From NCBI RefSeq assembly GCF_900099655.1, contig NZ_FNDC01000004.1:124001-188000 (forward strand): DNA of 64,000 nt, in the 5' to 3' direction. Under the pieces are notes generated by a model. That model was not told the DNA's origin and ran no database searches. It saw only the letters and a list, made by a program, of their open reading frames with translations. The translations under genes were made by a program, and so were the position numbers. This stretch comes from Planococcus glaciei (GTDB taxonomy: Bacteria; Bacillota; Bacilli; Bacillales_A; Planococcaceae). Positions 41,045 through 49,842 of this stretch are shown here, piece by piece (position 1 is the first letter of the stretch; each line of letters begins with the position of its first letter).

Positions 41045-41497
41045 ATGGCATCGCAAAAATTTACAGACACAGAGATAAAAAAATCAATCGATGAATTATT
41101 GGAAAAAACAGACCACCGGACAGCGGCATGTTGGGCAGCTGACTGTGCTGAGCGTGTTCTTTCCTATTATGAGCAGTATCACCCTCAAGACGGGCGGCTG
41201 CGAAAGGCGGTTCAAGCAGCTCAGCGATGGGGAAAAGGAGAGCTTCCGACTCGAGACGCCCGCGAAGCAGCTTTTCCCGCTCATGCAGCGGCACGTGAAG
41301 CGACGGATGAAATTGCAATTGCAGCAGCCCAAGCAGCAGGGCAGGCAGGCGCTACTCCTCATAGCATCGGCCACGCAGTTCATGCATCCACTTATGCCGT
41401 CAAAGCAGTGGCGCTCGCTAACGATTTTGATGAAGCGGCAATTGCGGAAGAACGGAACTGGCAGTATGCCTGTTTAAAAGAATGGGTCCGCTCTTAA
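41045..41497 (+). CDS. Imm5-like putative immunity protein (orphan)
   Basis: 150 aa, all-helical, Ala-rich. It matches the Imm5 family of polymorphic-toxin immunity proteins: CAERVLSYYEQYHPQDGRLRKAVQAAQRWGKGEL (about 33-66), then AREAAFPAHAAAREATDEIAIAAAQAAGQAGATPHSIGHAVHASTYAVKAVALA. Such proteins bind and block a partner toxin in the cytoplasm. No toxin, WXG/LXG or secretion gene is seen in the flanking genes, so this is an orphan, possibly defending against a neighbour's toxin. The GGGGGAAG ribosome-binding site is weak-to-moderate. Confidence 0.8.
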   Translation: MASQKFTDTEIKKSIDELLEKTDHRTAACWAADCAERVLSYYEQYHPQDGRLRKAVQAAQRWGKGELPTRDAREAAFPAHAAAREATDEIAIAAAQAAGQAGATPHSIGHAVHASTYAVKAVALANDFDEAAIAEERNWQYACLKEWVRS

Positions 41498-41530
41498 AAC
41501 GGAATGCTGCTATTTTTAACTCTAAAGAAC

Positions 41531-41569
41531 AGCCTGTCTCCTGCCTGTAAGCAGGAGGCAGGCTTTTTC
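41531..41569 (+). terminator. Terminator after the Imm5-like gene
   Basis: AGCCTGTCTCCTGC pairs with GCAGGAGGCAGGCT (one bulge), followed by five T. Confidence 0.88.
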
Positions 41570-41724
41570 TATGGCATGAAATTTACAAATCTGCCATACA
41601 TATCGCCTTCTCTGCCGTTTGTTGTTTGAAAGGAAGGGTAATCTAGAAAAGAACAGTAACTTTCTTAATGGAAATCCCATTATTGTAAAATATGGAACCA
41701 CCAGCTTACATAAGGAGGAATAGT

Positions 41725-42585
41725 ATGGATATGAACAAATACCGGGTCAAGCCGGATGAACAAGTAGAGTTGTCCAATTACCAGACGGCTGAGCAAGATC
41801 GGCCAACCGAAGAAGAACTGCAAGACAAGTTGATTCCCGAGAGCCTCGAAAAATTAAAAGCACTCTACACGAAATTGCGTGCAGAGGAAGAGAAAGGGAT
41901 CGTCGTTGTCCTTCAGGCGATGGATGCCGCAGGAAAAGATGAAGCCATCAGTTACGTTTTTTCAAATCTGGCGGCACAGGGATTAAAAACGACGTCTTTC
42001 AAAAAGCCGACAGAAGACGAACTGAAACACGATTATCTTTGGAGATTTCACAAAGGACGCCCGGCAAGAGGGGAAATCGGCATTTTCAACCGCTCCTATT
42101 ACGAAGAAGTGATTGCGCCGAGAGTCCACAACCTATTGGAAGATACGCCGCTGCCGAATGAACTGATTGGTGATGATATTTGGAAAGTGCGCTACCGCCA
42201 AATCAATGATTTTGAAAGATACTTAGTGGAAAATGGATTCCCAGTCGTTAAATTCTTTTTTAATATGTCCAAGGACGAACAGAAAAAACGCTTGCTGGAG
42301 CGCATGAAAGATCCTGAAAAGAATTGGGAATTCTCGTTTAACGATGTCAAAGAACGGGAGCATTGGGACGGATATCAGGACATTTTTGAAGACTTGATCA
42401 ATCATACTTCTACAGAGTATGCACCCTGGTATGTGCTGCCTGCCGATGATGAATGGTATTCACGTTACCTCATTTCCGAAGTGATGGTCGAGTTGCTTGA
42501 AAAAATTAACCCGCAATTACCGGTTATTTCCGGCGAAGAAAAAGAGAAATTGGATGAAGCCATTAAAAAATTAGAAAACGAGTAG
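41725..42585 (+). CDS. Polyphosphate kinase 2 family (polyphosphate:nucleotide phosphotransferase)
   Basis: 286 aa from the ATG at 41725 (AAGGAGG six bases upstream). PPK2 fold: Walker A QAMDAAGKDEAI (Asp67-Lys71), the lid region TSFKKPTEDELKHDYLWRFHKGRPARGEIGIFNRSYYEEVIAPRVH (about 92-138), where FNRSYYE is the Walker B-type motif, and SKDEQKKRLLERMKDPEKNWEFS later. Transfers phosphate from polyphosphate to nucleoside mono- or diphosphates. The nucleotide preference cannot be decided by eye. Single gene. Confidence 0.92.
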   Translation: MDMNKYRVKPDEQVELSNYQTAEQDRPTEEELQDKLIPESLEKLKALYTKLRAEEEKGIVVVLQAMDAAGKDEAISYVFSNLAAQGLKTTSFKKPTEDELKHDYLWRFHKGRPARGEIGIFNRSYYEEVIAPRVHNLLEDTPLPNELIGDDIWKVRYRQINDFERYLVENGFPVVKFFFNMSKDEQKKRLLERMKDPEKNWEFSFNDVKEREHWDGYQDIFEDLINHTSTEYAPWYVLPADDEWYSRYLISEVMVELLEKINPQLPVISGEEKEKLDEAIKKLENE

Positions 42586-42591
42586 TGCTGC

Positions 42592-42640
42592 TACTGCCTT
42601 AACCTTCTGAAAAGCGATGGTTAAGGCAGTTTTCTTTTTA
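42592..42640 (+). terminator. Terminator after the PPK2 gene
   Basis: ACTGCCTTAACC pairs with GGTTAAGGCAGT and is followed by TTTCTTTTT. Confidence 0.92.
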
Positions 42641-42700
42641 CAGAAAAAGAAGTAAACTGATAAAAAGTCCGAAAAGTCAATTAATACTTCTTTACAGGAA

Positions 42701-42718
42701 TATTCCTCGAGGAGTATA
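42701..42718. promoter_or_regulatory. Palindrome at the ArsR-type gene start, candidate autoregulatory operator
   Basis: TATTCCTCGAGGAGTATA has a perfect TCCTCGAGGA core and overlaps a possible -10, eight bases before the gene. Confidence 0.45.
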
Positions 42719-42726
42719 TTGTAAGT

Positions 42727-43053
42727 ATGAAAATATTACTGAATTCACTAGCTGAACCGACGCGTTGGAATATCGTCGAATTGTTGAAAAAAGGTCCGCT
42801 GGCAGTCGGAGAAATTGCCGAGGAGCTGGGGCTTCGGCAGCCGCAGGTATCCAAGCATTTAAAAGTATTAAGCGAAGCCGGAATTGTGGCAGTCCATCCC
42901 ATTGCAAACCGCCGTGTCTATCAGCTGAACCCCGAACCGTTTCAGGAGCTGCAGGAATGGGCTGAATCTTATCGACACCTTTGGGAAGAGCGGTTTGACC
43001 GATTGGATGATTATTTAATGAAAGTCGAGAAACGTGGAGAGAAGGAAAAATAA
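42727..43053 (+). CDS. ArsR-family winged-helix regulator
   Basis: 108 aa. Winged helix with NSLAEPTRWNIVELLKKGPLAVGEIAEELGLRQPQVSKHLKVLSEAGIVAVHPIANRRVYQLN (about 4-67), then a helical tail. It lacks the ELCVCDL metal site, so it is a non-metal ArsR of the type often paired with an AHSA1-domain gene. A palindrome overlaps its promoter region. The AHSA1 gene follows after 57 bases in the same direction. Confidence 0.9.
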   Translation: MKILLNSLAEPTRWNIVELLKKGPLAVGEIAEELGLRQPQVSKHLKVLSEAGIVAVHPIANRRVYQLNPEPFQELQEWAESYRHLWEERFDRLDDYLMKVEKRGEKEK

Positions 43054-43110
43054 TTGCCCCTGCAGGTCGTGGAGCCAATGGAGTATAACCCATCCTAAGG
43101 AGGAATTAGA

Positions 43111-43611
43111 ATGTCAGTCAACAAAGATTCAAATGAAGCTTTTACAAAAGTCGAGGGATTGGAGTTGGTGATGGAGCGGTTTTTCATGGCGCCGAGGGAG
43201 CTTGTTTTTTCAATGTACACGGAGCAGGAACACATTCAAAATTGGTGGGGGCCGAATGACTGGAAGACGACGGTTTATCAGATGGATGTGCGGCCAGGCG
43301 GCATTTGGCATTATTGCATGCGTTCAGAAGATGGGCAGGAAGCGTGGGGGAAAAGCACTTATTTGGAAGTGGAAAAACCCGGACGGCTCGTTTATGACGA
43401 CGTTTTTTCCGATGAAAACGGAAATGATGTGGAAGGTTTTCCAATCATGAAAATTACTGTCGATTTTGTGGAAGAAGGAAACGGAACACGCATTGTCACC
43501 CGGACTTTGTTTGAATCCGAAGAGGACTTAAAACAGGTAATGGATATGGGAGTAGTCGAAGGCATGACGGAAACCTTCAATCGCCTCGAACAGTACTTGG
43601 ATCAGCAATAG
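43111..43611 (+). CDS. AHSA1/SRPBCC-family protein
   Basis: 166 aa, ATG with AAGGAGG upstream. START-like helix-grip fold of the AHSA1/CalC group: LVMERFFMAPRELVFSMYTEQEHIQNWWGPNDW at the start, MDVRPGGIWHYCMRSEDGQE in the middle and MTETFNRLEQYL at the C-terminus. Binds a hydrophobic ligand; the pairing with an ArsR regulator just upstream is widespread and suggests a small-compound response. Ends at a strong terminator. Confidence 0.9.
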   Translation: MSVNKDSNEAFTKVEGLELVMERFFMAPRELVFSMYTEQEHIQNWWGPNDWKTTVYQMDVRPGGIWHYCMRSEDGQEAWGKSTYLEVEKPGRLVYDDVFSDENGNDVEGFPIMKITVDFVEEGNGTRIVTRTLFESEEDLKQVMDMGVVEGMTETFNRLEQYLDQQ

Positions 43612-43632
43612 CAGAAAACGCAGCGGAAATAG

Positions 43633-43677
43633 AAACGGCCACCCTAGAAAGTGAAATTCAAGGGTGGCCGTTTTTTA
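43633..43677. terminator. Bidirectional terminator
   Basis: AACGGCCACCCT pairs with AGGGTGGCCGTT and is followed by six T. Confidence 0.92.
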
Positions 43678-43680
43678 ATG

Positions 43681-43767
43681 TTAGAGAAATAGCAGATTGA
43701 TCAGGACGGTCAGGATAATTGACAGAACGATTGAAATGATAATGCTCCCCATACAAGACATGCGCAT
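43681..43767 (-). CDS. 28-residue single-helix membrane peptide
   Basis: 28 aa: MRMSCMG followed by one continuous hydrophobic helix (SIIISIVLSIILTVLINLLFL). The start at 43767 has AAGGTGG seven bases upstream. The longer frame to 43905 has no ribosome-binding site and an uncharacteristic N-terminus, so only the short form is accepted. Peptides of this kind are often regulatory subunits of membrane proteins or stress-induced; a type I toxin is a further option, though no antisense RNA is evident. It ends at the bidirectional terminator. Confidence 0.6.
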   Translation of the reverse strand: MRMSCMGSIIISIVLSIILTVLINLLFL

Positions 43768-43920
43768 AGCCTTCCCACCTTTTTTCCTGTTTCTCTCCTT
43801 TTCCTGCTTTCCATCTGCATTAAACAATTTTTCTTGCAGATCCTGCGTTTGGCTGATGCAGCTGAAAGGGAAAAGGGGAACCATTCTCGATAAAAACTTA
43901 AACAAGATGGAGGAATGCTC

Positions 43921-44721
43921 ATGGCTATTTTTTCGAACGACTCATTAAAACAAAAACATGTGCTGATTACAGGCGCTACTGGCGGCATTGGATATGAAAC
44001 GGCGAAGGTGCTGGCGGGCATGGGGGCGAGACTTACCGTAACAGGCAGAAACGAAGAAAAGTTGCTCGAGTTGAAGCAGGAACTGATTCCATTGGCGGGA
44101 GAAGAAAATATTTTCGTGAAAACAGCAGATTTGACGGACGAGGCAAGCCGTGAAGAACTTGTGGAAAGTTCTGCGAAAGCCTTAGGTTTTATAAACGGCC
44201 TCGTCAATTCAGCCGGCATCGGCGGAGGCGGTGTAGTGGAAGAGCTGGATGAAGAAACGGTGGAACGGGTCATGGATGTGAATTTCAAATCTACGCTTTT
44301 TCTGACACAATTGGTATACCGCAGAATGCTTGAACAAAAAGAAGGCGACATTGTAAACTTGTCTTCATTATCAGGACTCCGGGGCACGCATGGCAACACG
44401 GCTTATGCCGCCAGCAAATTTGCGGTCATTGGCTGGACGCAGTCGATGGCGCTGGAAGCGATTGAACACAATATCCGGGTCAATGCCGTTTGTCCCGGAT
44501 ATGTAGAAACAGAAATGGCCTGGAACAGCATCCGGAAGAAAGCGGAAAAGAACGGCATATCGTTTGAAGAAGGAATGAAAGAAGCCGCCGCTGCAATCCC
44601 GTCCGGCCGCATATCAACAACCGAAGAAGTGGCAAATACGATTGCCTTCCTGCTGACAGATGCGGCCCAAAATATTGTAGGCGAGTCATTGAAGATTTCA
44701 GGTGGGAACTTCATGAGGTGA
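43921..44721 (+). CDS. SDR-family oxidoreductase (3-oxoacyl reductase-like)
   Basis: 266 aa from the ATG at 43921 (GGAGG seven bases upstream; the ATG at 43915 is too close). Classical SDR: TGATGGIG at about 18-25, NSAGIGGGG, catalytic Ser in NLSSLSG and YAASK near 161-165, then CPGYVETEM. NAD(P)-dependent reductase or dehydrogenase, substrate unknown; unrelated to the two retinol-dehydrogenase-like SDRs upstream. The following 290 bases hold a promoter but no other recognisable feature. Confidence 0.9.
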   Translation: MAIFSNDSLKQKHVLITGATGGIGYETAKVLAGMGARLTVTGRNEEKLLELKQELIPLAGEENIFVKTADLTDEASREELVESSAKALGFINGLVNSAGIGGGGVVEELDEETVERVMDVNFKSTLFLTQLVYRRMLEQKEGDIVNLSSLSGLRGTHGNTAYAASKFAVIGWTQSMALEAIEHNIRVNAVCPGYVETEMAWNSIRKKAEKNGISFEEGMKEAAAAIPSGRISTTEEVANTIAFLLTDAAQNIVGESLKISGGNFMR

Positions 44722-44899
44722 AAGGGGGAAAGGACCTGCTTACCCCCATGCTGGAAGCTGAACAAGCTGCTCGATTTCCAGAAGGAAATCAGTGGCTTTC
44801 TTTTTTGGCTAAGAAGTCCTGGAAAATGCTCCTGTTCTTTCCATCCGCCTCCTGTTTTTAATCTCTCCCTGATCGCTCGTCTAAAACGCTAAATTCAGT

Positions 44900-44928
44900 T
44901 TGACAGGATGGGCTATCTATTATATGTT
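44900..44928 (+). promoter_or_regulatory. Promoter of the ycj-type operon
   Basis: TTGACA, 17 bases, TATGTT (or a 15-base spacer to TATATG). No cre or LacI-type box is seen next to it. Confidence 0.5.
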
Positions 44929-45016
44929 TTAAGCAAAAGAATGATACGAAACAAATATGGATTTTGCAAAAGCATACTTTTATTGGTCGAAAAGCACTGC
45001 GAAGCGGGAGGTGCCT

Positions 45017-46702
45017 ATGGAACAGATAAGAGCACGGCTTTTTTTTATCTATAATTATCGGAATATTGAGATTTATTTAGAGGGTATATGCAAAGCTATT
45101 GAACGGCTAATACAGATGCCCTTAAAACACAGGAAACCGGTTTGGGATGAGACCGATTTAGTGCTGGTCACTTATGGAGATCAATTTTTGGAAAAAAACC
45201 ACTCTGGCTTATACACATTGAGAAAAGTATACGGCCGGCATTTCGTTGAGCTGTTTGAAATTGTTCATCTCCTTCCATTTTACCCTTCTTCTTCGGACGA
45301 TGGATTTGCAGTCATCGATTATAAAGCAGTGGACCCGGCGATAGGTGATTGGGAAGAGGTGAGGCAGTTTTCTCAGTCCGCTCGGCTGATGTTCGATTTG
45401 GTCTGCAATCATGTTTCGGCAAAAAGTGAATGGTTCCTGGAATACGTGAAAGGAAATTCTGTTTACCAGAATTACTTTATTGAAGCAGATCCTGCGGAAG
45501 ATCTGAGTGAAGTTGTCAGGCCGCGGACTTCTCCGCTATTGACAAAATTCATATTGGCGAATGGAGAAGAAAAGCATCTTTGGACTACGTTCAGCGAAGA
45601 TCAAGTGGACTTGAATTTTGCTCACCCTGCTGTATTGGCAGAAATAGTTGATGTTTTGCTTTTCTATTTGGAACAAGGAGCCGAATATCTCCGTTTGGAC
45701 GCTATTGGATTTATATGGAAAGAAATTGGGACACCGTGCCTTCATCACGAAAAGACCCACCAAATCATCAAATTGTTCAGAGAAGTTATAGACAGAGCGG
45801 CACCCGGCACATTGCTGCTTACTGAAACCAATGTACCTCATCAAGACAATATTTCTTATTTCGGCAATGGACATGACGAAGCTCATCTTGTTTATCAGTT
45901 CCCTTTGCCCGCACTGGTCCTGTACTCGATACACTTTGAAAATACCCGTTTTTTAAAGGAATGGGCTAACAGCCTTCCGAAAACCGCTCCTGAAACGACG
46001 TTCTACAACTTTTTAGCGTCACATGACGGGATTGGACTGAATCCGGTCCGCGGCATTCTGCCGGAAGAAGACATCAAAGAGATGGCAGAACAAATGAAAC
46101 GGGAAGGGGCTTTGATTTCTTACAAGACAAATGAAAGTGGAGAAGCGATTCCTTAAGAAATCAATGCCACTTATTTTGATGCACTGAGTAAAAGAGGTGA
46201 CGGGGATGAGCTGCGGATTAACCGTTTTCTTGCAGCGCATTCTATTCTATTGGGTTTGCCGGGAATCCCTGCTATTTACATTCAAAGTATTTTAGGGTCG
46301 TGCAATGATTATAAGGGTGTAGAAAAAACGGGAGCACCCCGGTCCCTCAATCGCCAAAAGTTTGAGATGGATGCCATCGAACAAGAGCTGAAGCAAACCG
46401 GGACAGTGAGAAACCGGATTTATCAAGGACTTGCCAGGCTGATTAAACTAAGGAAAGCGGAGCGGCTTTTTCACCCAAATAGCCATATGGAGGTGGTGGA
46501 TTGCGGTGATTCAATTTTTTCCTTTTACCGGATGGCGTCTGGAAACGAACGTATTTTGCTGGTTCATAACCTGTCCAATCAATCGGTCTACGTACCCGGG
46601 ACGGGACGCTTCATGGATATTTTCACGGAACAGCAAGTGGATTTTAAAGAAGGAATCGATCTTGATCCCTATCAATTTTTGTGGTTAAAACCCATCGATT
46701 AG
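45017..46702 (+). pseudogene. ycjM: Glucosylglycerate phosphorylase-like GH13_18 gene interrupted by an in-frame TAA
   Basis: 561 codons if read through, matching E. coli YcjM (559 residues). Start ATG 45017 with GGGAGG upstream. The first 379 codons hold the whole catalytic core: SSDDGFAVIDY, FDLVCNH, nucleophile in RLDAIG (Asp228), acid/base in TETNVPH (Glu270) and ASHDGIG (Asp337). TAA at 46154-46156 falls where relatives have PYELN, here P-stop-E-I-N, so a Tyr codon has mutated; the same frame continues for 181 codons (NATYFDAL, GIPAIYIQS, to WLKPID). The family phosphorolyses alpha-glucosides to glucose-1-phosphate. No frameshift and no decay elsewhere: recent loss, read-through or a sequencing error. 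Confidence 0.88.
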
Positions 46703-46713
46703 GAGGAGAAAAG

Positions 46714-48006
46714 ATGAACAGAAAATACCTGAGTTTTTTTTCAATCTTATTAATTGTCTTGTTAGCTGCATGCGGTGGTGAAGAAGCCGGGGATACCGAA
46801 AACGTAACAATTGAATTTATGCATTCGTCTGTCGAGCAGGAGCGTTTGGCGGTCATTACGGAACTGATTGAAAAGTTCCAGGATGAAAATCCGACAATTA
46901 CCGTAGAACAAGTCCCGGTTGAAGAAGATGCCTACAACACAAAAGTGGTCACTCTGGCCAGTGCCGGTCAGCTGCCGGAAATTGTAGAGGTAGGCCAGGA
47001 TTACGCGAAAGTGATGGATAAAGATGAACTGATTGATAAAGAGGTCGTGCAGGCGGTTATCGAAGAAGCAGGGGCTGACAACTTCTATGAAGGGGCGCTG
47101 AAGCTGCTTGCCACGGAAGATGGAAAAAGTTACACGGGATTGCCGATTAGCGGATGGGTTCAAGGCATCTGGTATAACAAAAAAATGCTTGAATCACAGG
47201 GGTTTGAAGAACCTGAAAACTGGGAGCAAGTGATGGAAGTTGCAAAAGCTTTTACTGACACAGCCGGCAAAAAGTACGGCATTGCCATCCCGACTGTAGA
47301 AGGCGGCTTTTCGGAACAAGTCTTTTCCCAATTTGCTTTGTCGAACAATGCCAATGTATTAAATGCGGATGGTGAACTGGCCATCAATACACCGGAAATG
47401 AAAGAAGCTTTGCAGTATTATCAGGAGCTTGCTCAATACACCATGCCGGGATCAAACGATACCACAGAAGTGAATGATGCCTTTATGAACGAATCGGTTC
47501 CGATGGCTATTTACTCGACTTATATTCTGCCGGGTGTCTTTGATCAAGGGAAAGCGGAAAACATCGGCTTTGCCATTCCGACCAATGAAACAAAAGCGGT
47601 ATACGGTTCTGCTTCAGCTTTGACCGTGACATCCGGTCTGGAAGATGCCCAAAAAGAAGCAGCCCAGCAATTTTTGACGTTTATGGCACAGCCGGAAAAC
47701 ATGACCAAATGGGTTTTAATGTCTCCAGGCGGAGCTCAGCCGGTTAGCGATTTGGTCACAGAAAATGAAGAATATCAGTCAAACGAAGTGGTTAATGCTT
47801 TCGGGGACTTATCCACCGAGATCGCTTCATCTTTCAACGACATTCAAGTATTTGGTTTGGTCGACGGCAAAAACTACTTGAAAATGGGGGACATTACGAG
47901 TTCTGGAGAAATTCCGAAGATGATCAACGGAGTAACGGTCGGCGGCCAAAGCGTCGATATAGCCATTGAAGGGGCGGAAGCCTCCCTGAAAGAAATTCTG
48001 AAGTAA
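46714..48006 (+). CDS. ycjN: Carbohydrate ABC importer, binding lipoprotein (YcjN-like)
   Basis: 430 aa from the ATG at 46714 (AGGAGGAG upstream), exactly the length of E. coli YcjN. Lipobox LAAC near residue 20, then a family 1 solute-binding protein with the stretch IEFMHSSVEQERLAV and PVEEDAYNTKV closely resembling YcjN, and MNESVPMAIYSTYILPG. It delivers an alpha-glucoside or related oligosaccharide to the YcjO/YcjP permease. It lies 11 bases behind the ycjM stop; a hairpin after it probably raises its mRNA level above that of the permeases. Confidence 0.92.
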   Translation: MNRKYLSFFSILLIVLLAACGGEEAGDTENVTIEFMHSSVEQERLAVITELIEKFQDENPTITVEQVPVEEDAYNTKVVTLASAGQLPEIVEVGQDYAKVMDKDELIDKEVVQAVIEEAGADNFYEGALKLLATEDGKSYTGLPISGWVQGIWYNKKMLESQGFEEPENWEQVMEVAKAFTDTAGKKYGIAIPTVEGGFSEQVFSQFALSNNANVLNADGELAINTPEMKEALQYYQELAQYTMPGSNDTTEVNDAFMNESVPMAIYSTYILPGVFDQGKAENIGFAIPTNETKAVYGSASALTVTSGLEDAQKEAAQQFLTFMAQPENMTKWVLMSPGGAQPVSDLVTENEEYQSNEVVNAFGDLSTEIASSFNDIQVFGLVDGKNYLKMGDITSSGEIPKMINGVTVGGQSVDIAIEGAEASLKEILK

Positions 48007-48012
48007 AGAAAA

Positions 48013-48040
48013 GAGGGGATGCCTGTTTAGGCCATCCCCT
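48013..48040 (+). terminator. Intra-operon hairpin after ycjN
   Basis: AGGGGATG pairs with CATCCCCT with little T-run: probably a stabiliser or partial attenuator rather than a full stop. Confidence 0.6.
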
Positions 48041-48094
48041 GCCTGTATTTACAGGGCAATGGCAAGGTGAGAATGCCGGAAATGGAGGCAAACT

Positions 48095-48976
48095 ATGAAA
48101 CGGAAACCCAAAAAGAAAAACGACAACAAGCTAGCAGCGTTGCTGCTATTTCCAAGCATTTTTTTAATTTTATTGCTTGTTGCGTATCCAATGGTTTCAA
48201 ACCTTCAAATCAGTTTTTTCGAACAGTCCATCAATCCGAATCTGGATCCAACATTTATTGGTTTTGAAAATTACAAAGAAATTTTAACGGATGGTGTTTT
48301 TCTAAGGTCGCTGGGCATTACGTTTCTTTATACGTTTCTTACGGTTGTAGGGAGTACGGTTGTCGGATTGGCAGTAGCGATTTTGTTCAACCGGCCATTC
48401 AAATTCCGGAAAATTTCCCGTTCATTGATTATCGCATCTTATGTGGCACCTTCAATTTCTTTGGTATTTGCTTGGAAATACATGTTTAACAATAACTATG
48501 GAATCATCAATTATGTAACGGTGGATGTTCTCCATCTCTTTGATCAGGCCCCGCTTTGGTTTGACCGGCCGGGCAGCAGTTTTGTGCTTGTTGTGATATT
48601 TGCCATCTGGCGGTATTTCCCTTACGCGTTCATTTCCTTTTTAGCCATTCTCCAGACCATTGACAACACGTTGTACGAAGCGGCGGAAATAGACGGTGCT
48701 TCTGCGTGGGAAAAATTCAAGGTGGTGACTTTGCCTGCTATCATGCCAGTACTCATTATTGTTGTGACTCTCCGGGCCATCTGGATGTTCTACATGTTTG
48801 AAGATGTCTACTTATTGACGAACCAAGTCAACACACTGGGCATTTATCTGTATGAAACCGCTTTTGCTTTTAATGATCTTGGGAAAGCTGCGTCGATATC
48901 GGTTATCCTCTTCATTATTCTATTCGCGGTTATCATTCTAATGAGAAAGCGGGTGAATGCTGATGGCAATGGCTAG
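48095..48976 (+). CDS. ycjO: Carbohydrate ABC importer, MalF-type permease (YcjO-like)
   Basis: 293 aa, the same length as E. coli YcjO. Six membrane helices after a basic N-terminus (MKRKPKKKNDNK), and the EAA coupling loop EAAEIDGASAWEKFKVVTLP (about 195-214) that docks on the ATPase. GGAGG six bases before the ATG. Works as a heterodimer with the YcjP-like permease, whose gene overlaps its 3' end. Confidence 0.93.
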   Translation: MKRKPKKKNDNKLAALLLFPSIFLILLLVAYPMVSNLQISFFEQSINPNLDPTFIGFENYKEILTDGVFLRSLGITFLYTFLTVVGSTVVGLAVAILFNRPFKFRKISRSLIIASYVAPSISLVFAWKYMFNNNYGIINYVTVDVLHLFDQAPLWFDRPGSSFVLVVIFAIWRYFPYAFISFLAILQTIDNTLYEAAEIDGASAWEKFKVVTLPAIMPVLIIVVTLRAIWMFYMFEDVYLLTNQVNTLGIYLYETAFAFNDLGKAASISVILFIILFAVIILMRKRVNADGNG

Positions 48977-49817
48977 CAGCAGAAAAGATAAACGAACTCG
49001 AAAAATCTTCTTTTACTTAGGTTTGGCGATTGTGTTGATTGTATCGCTTTTTCCATTTTTCATCATGCTGATGACGTCTTTGAAAAACTCGGCTGAAGCG
49101 ATTGCCCAAGTGCCTACACTGCTTCCAAAGCAATGGACGCTTGAACATTATGTAGATATCTTCAATCCGGTTTTGTTTCCTTATATTACGTATTTCAATA
49201 ATAGTTTAATCGTTTCATTGATGGTTGCAGCCATTTCCGTCTTATTTTCAATTTTTGGCGCGTATGCTTTATCCAAATTGAAATTTTTTGGGCGAAGCAC
49301 CATCAACTCCAGTTTTTACATCGTATATATGTTTTCCGGGCTTTTGCTGGTCGTACCGCTCTTCAAGATCATATCGAGTTTAAATCTTTACGATACAAGA
49401 ACCGCATTGGTCATTACACTGATTGTCCAGACCTTGCCGGCTGCTATTTATATGCTAAAAAGCTATTTTGATACGATTCCGGACGATCTGGAAGAAGCAG
49501 CTATGATGGACGGGCTTAACCGCATACAAATCATCTTCTACATCATCATCCCATTGTCCATTTCCGGCATCATCTCAGTCTTTGTGTACGCCTTTATGAT
49601 TGCCTGGAACGACTTTTTATTCGCATCCATTTTTTTATCAAGCTCAGAAAACTTCACACTACCGATTGGCTTGAATACACTGTTCAGTACGCCTGATTAT
49701 GTGTGGGGACGGATGATGGCTGCTTCGATTGTCACTGCTTTGCCGGTCGTTATCATGTATGGAATTACCGAGCGTTATATCAAGGGCGGGGCAACTGAAG
49801 GCGGTGTGAAGGGCTAA
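48963..49817 (+). CDS. ycjP: Carbohydrate ABC importer, MalG-type permease (YcjP-like)
   Basis: About 284 aa. Six membrane helices; EAA loop EEAAMMDGLNRIQIIFYIIIPLS (about 176-198). Three closely spaced ATG codons (48957, 48963, 48969) are possible; 48963 sits about nine bases from GCGGG. It overlaps ycjO, so the pair is translationally coupled. No ATPase gene accompanies the importer; YcjV is also separate in E. coli, and Bacillales commonly share one MsmX-type ATPase among such systems. Confidence 0.92.
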   Translation: MAMASSRKDKRTRKIFFYLGLAIVLIVSLFPFFIMLMTSLKNSAEAIAQVPTLLPKQWTLEHYVDIFNPVLFPYITYFNNSLIVSLMVAAISVLFSIFGAYALSKLKFFGRSTINSSFYIVYMFSGLLLVVPLFKIISSLNLYDTRTALVITLIVQTLPAAIYMLKSYFDTIPDDLEEAAMMDGLNRIQIIFYIIIPLSISGIISVFVYAFMIAWNDFLFASIFLSSSENFTLPIGLNTLFSTPDYVWGRMMAASIVTALPVVIMYGITERYIKGGATEGGVKG

Positions 49818-49842
49818 TCGAAAGAAGGAGAGTTTAAGCAAG

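Noticed and set aside
44722-45016. Small gene between the SDR and ycjM
   Set aside because: No frame with a ribosome-binding site; only a promoter-like TTGACA is supported.
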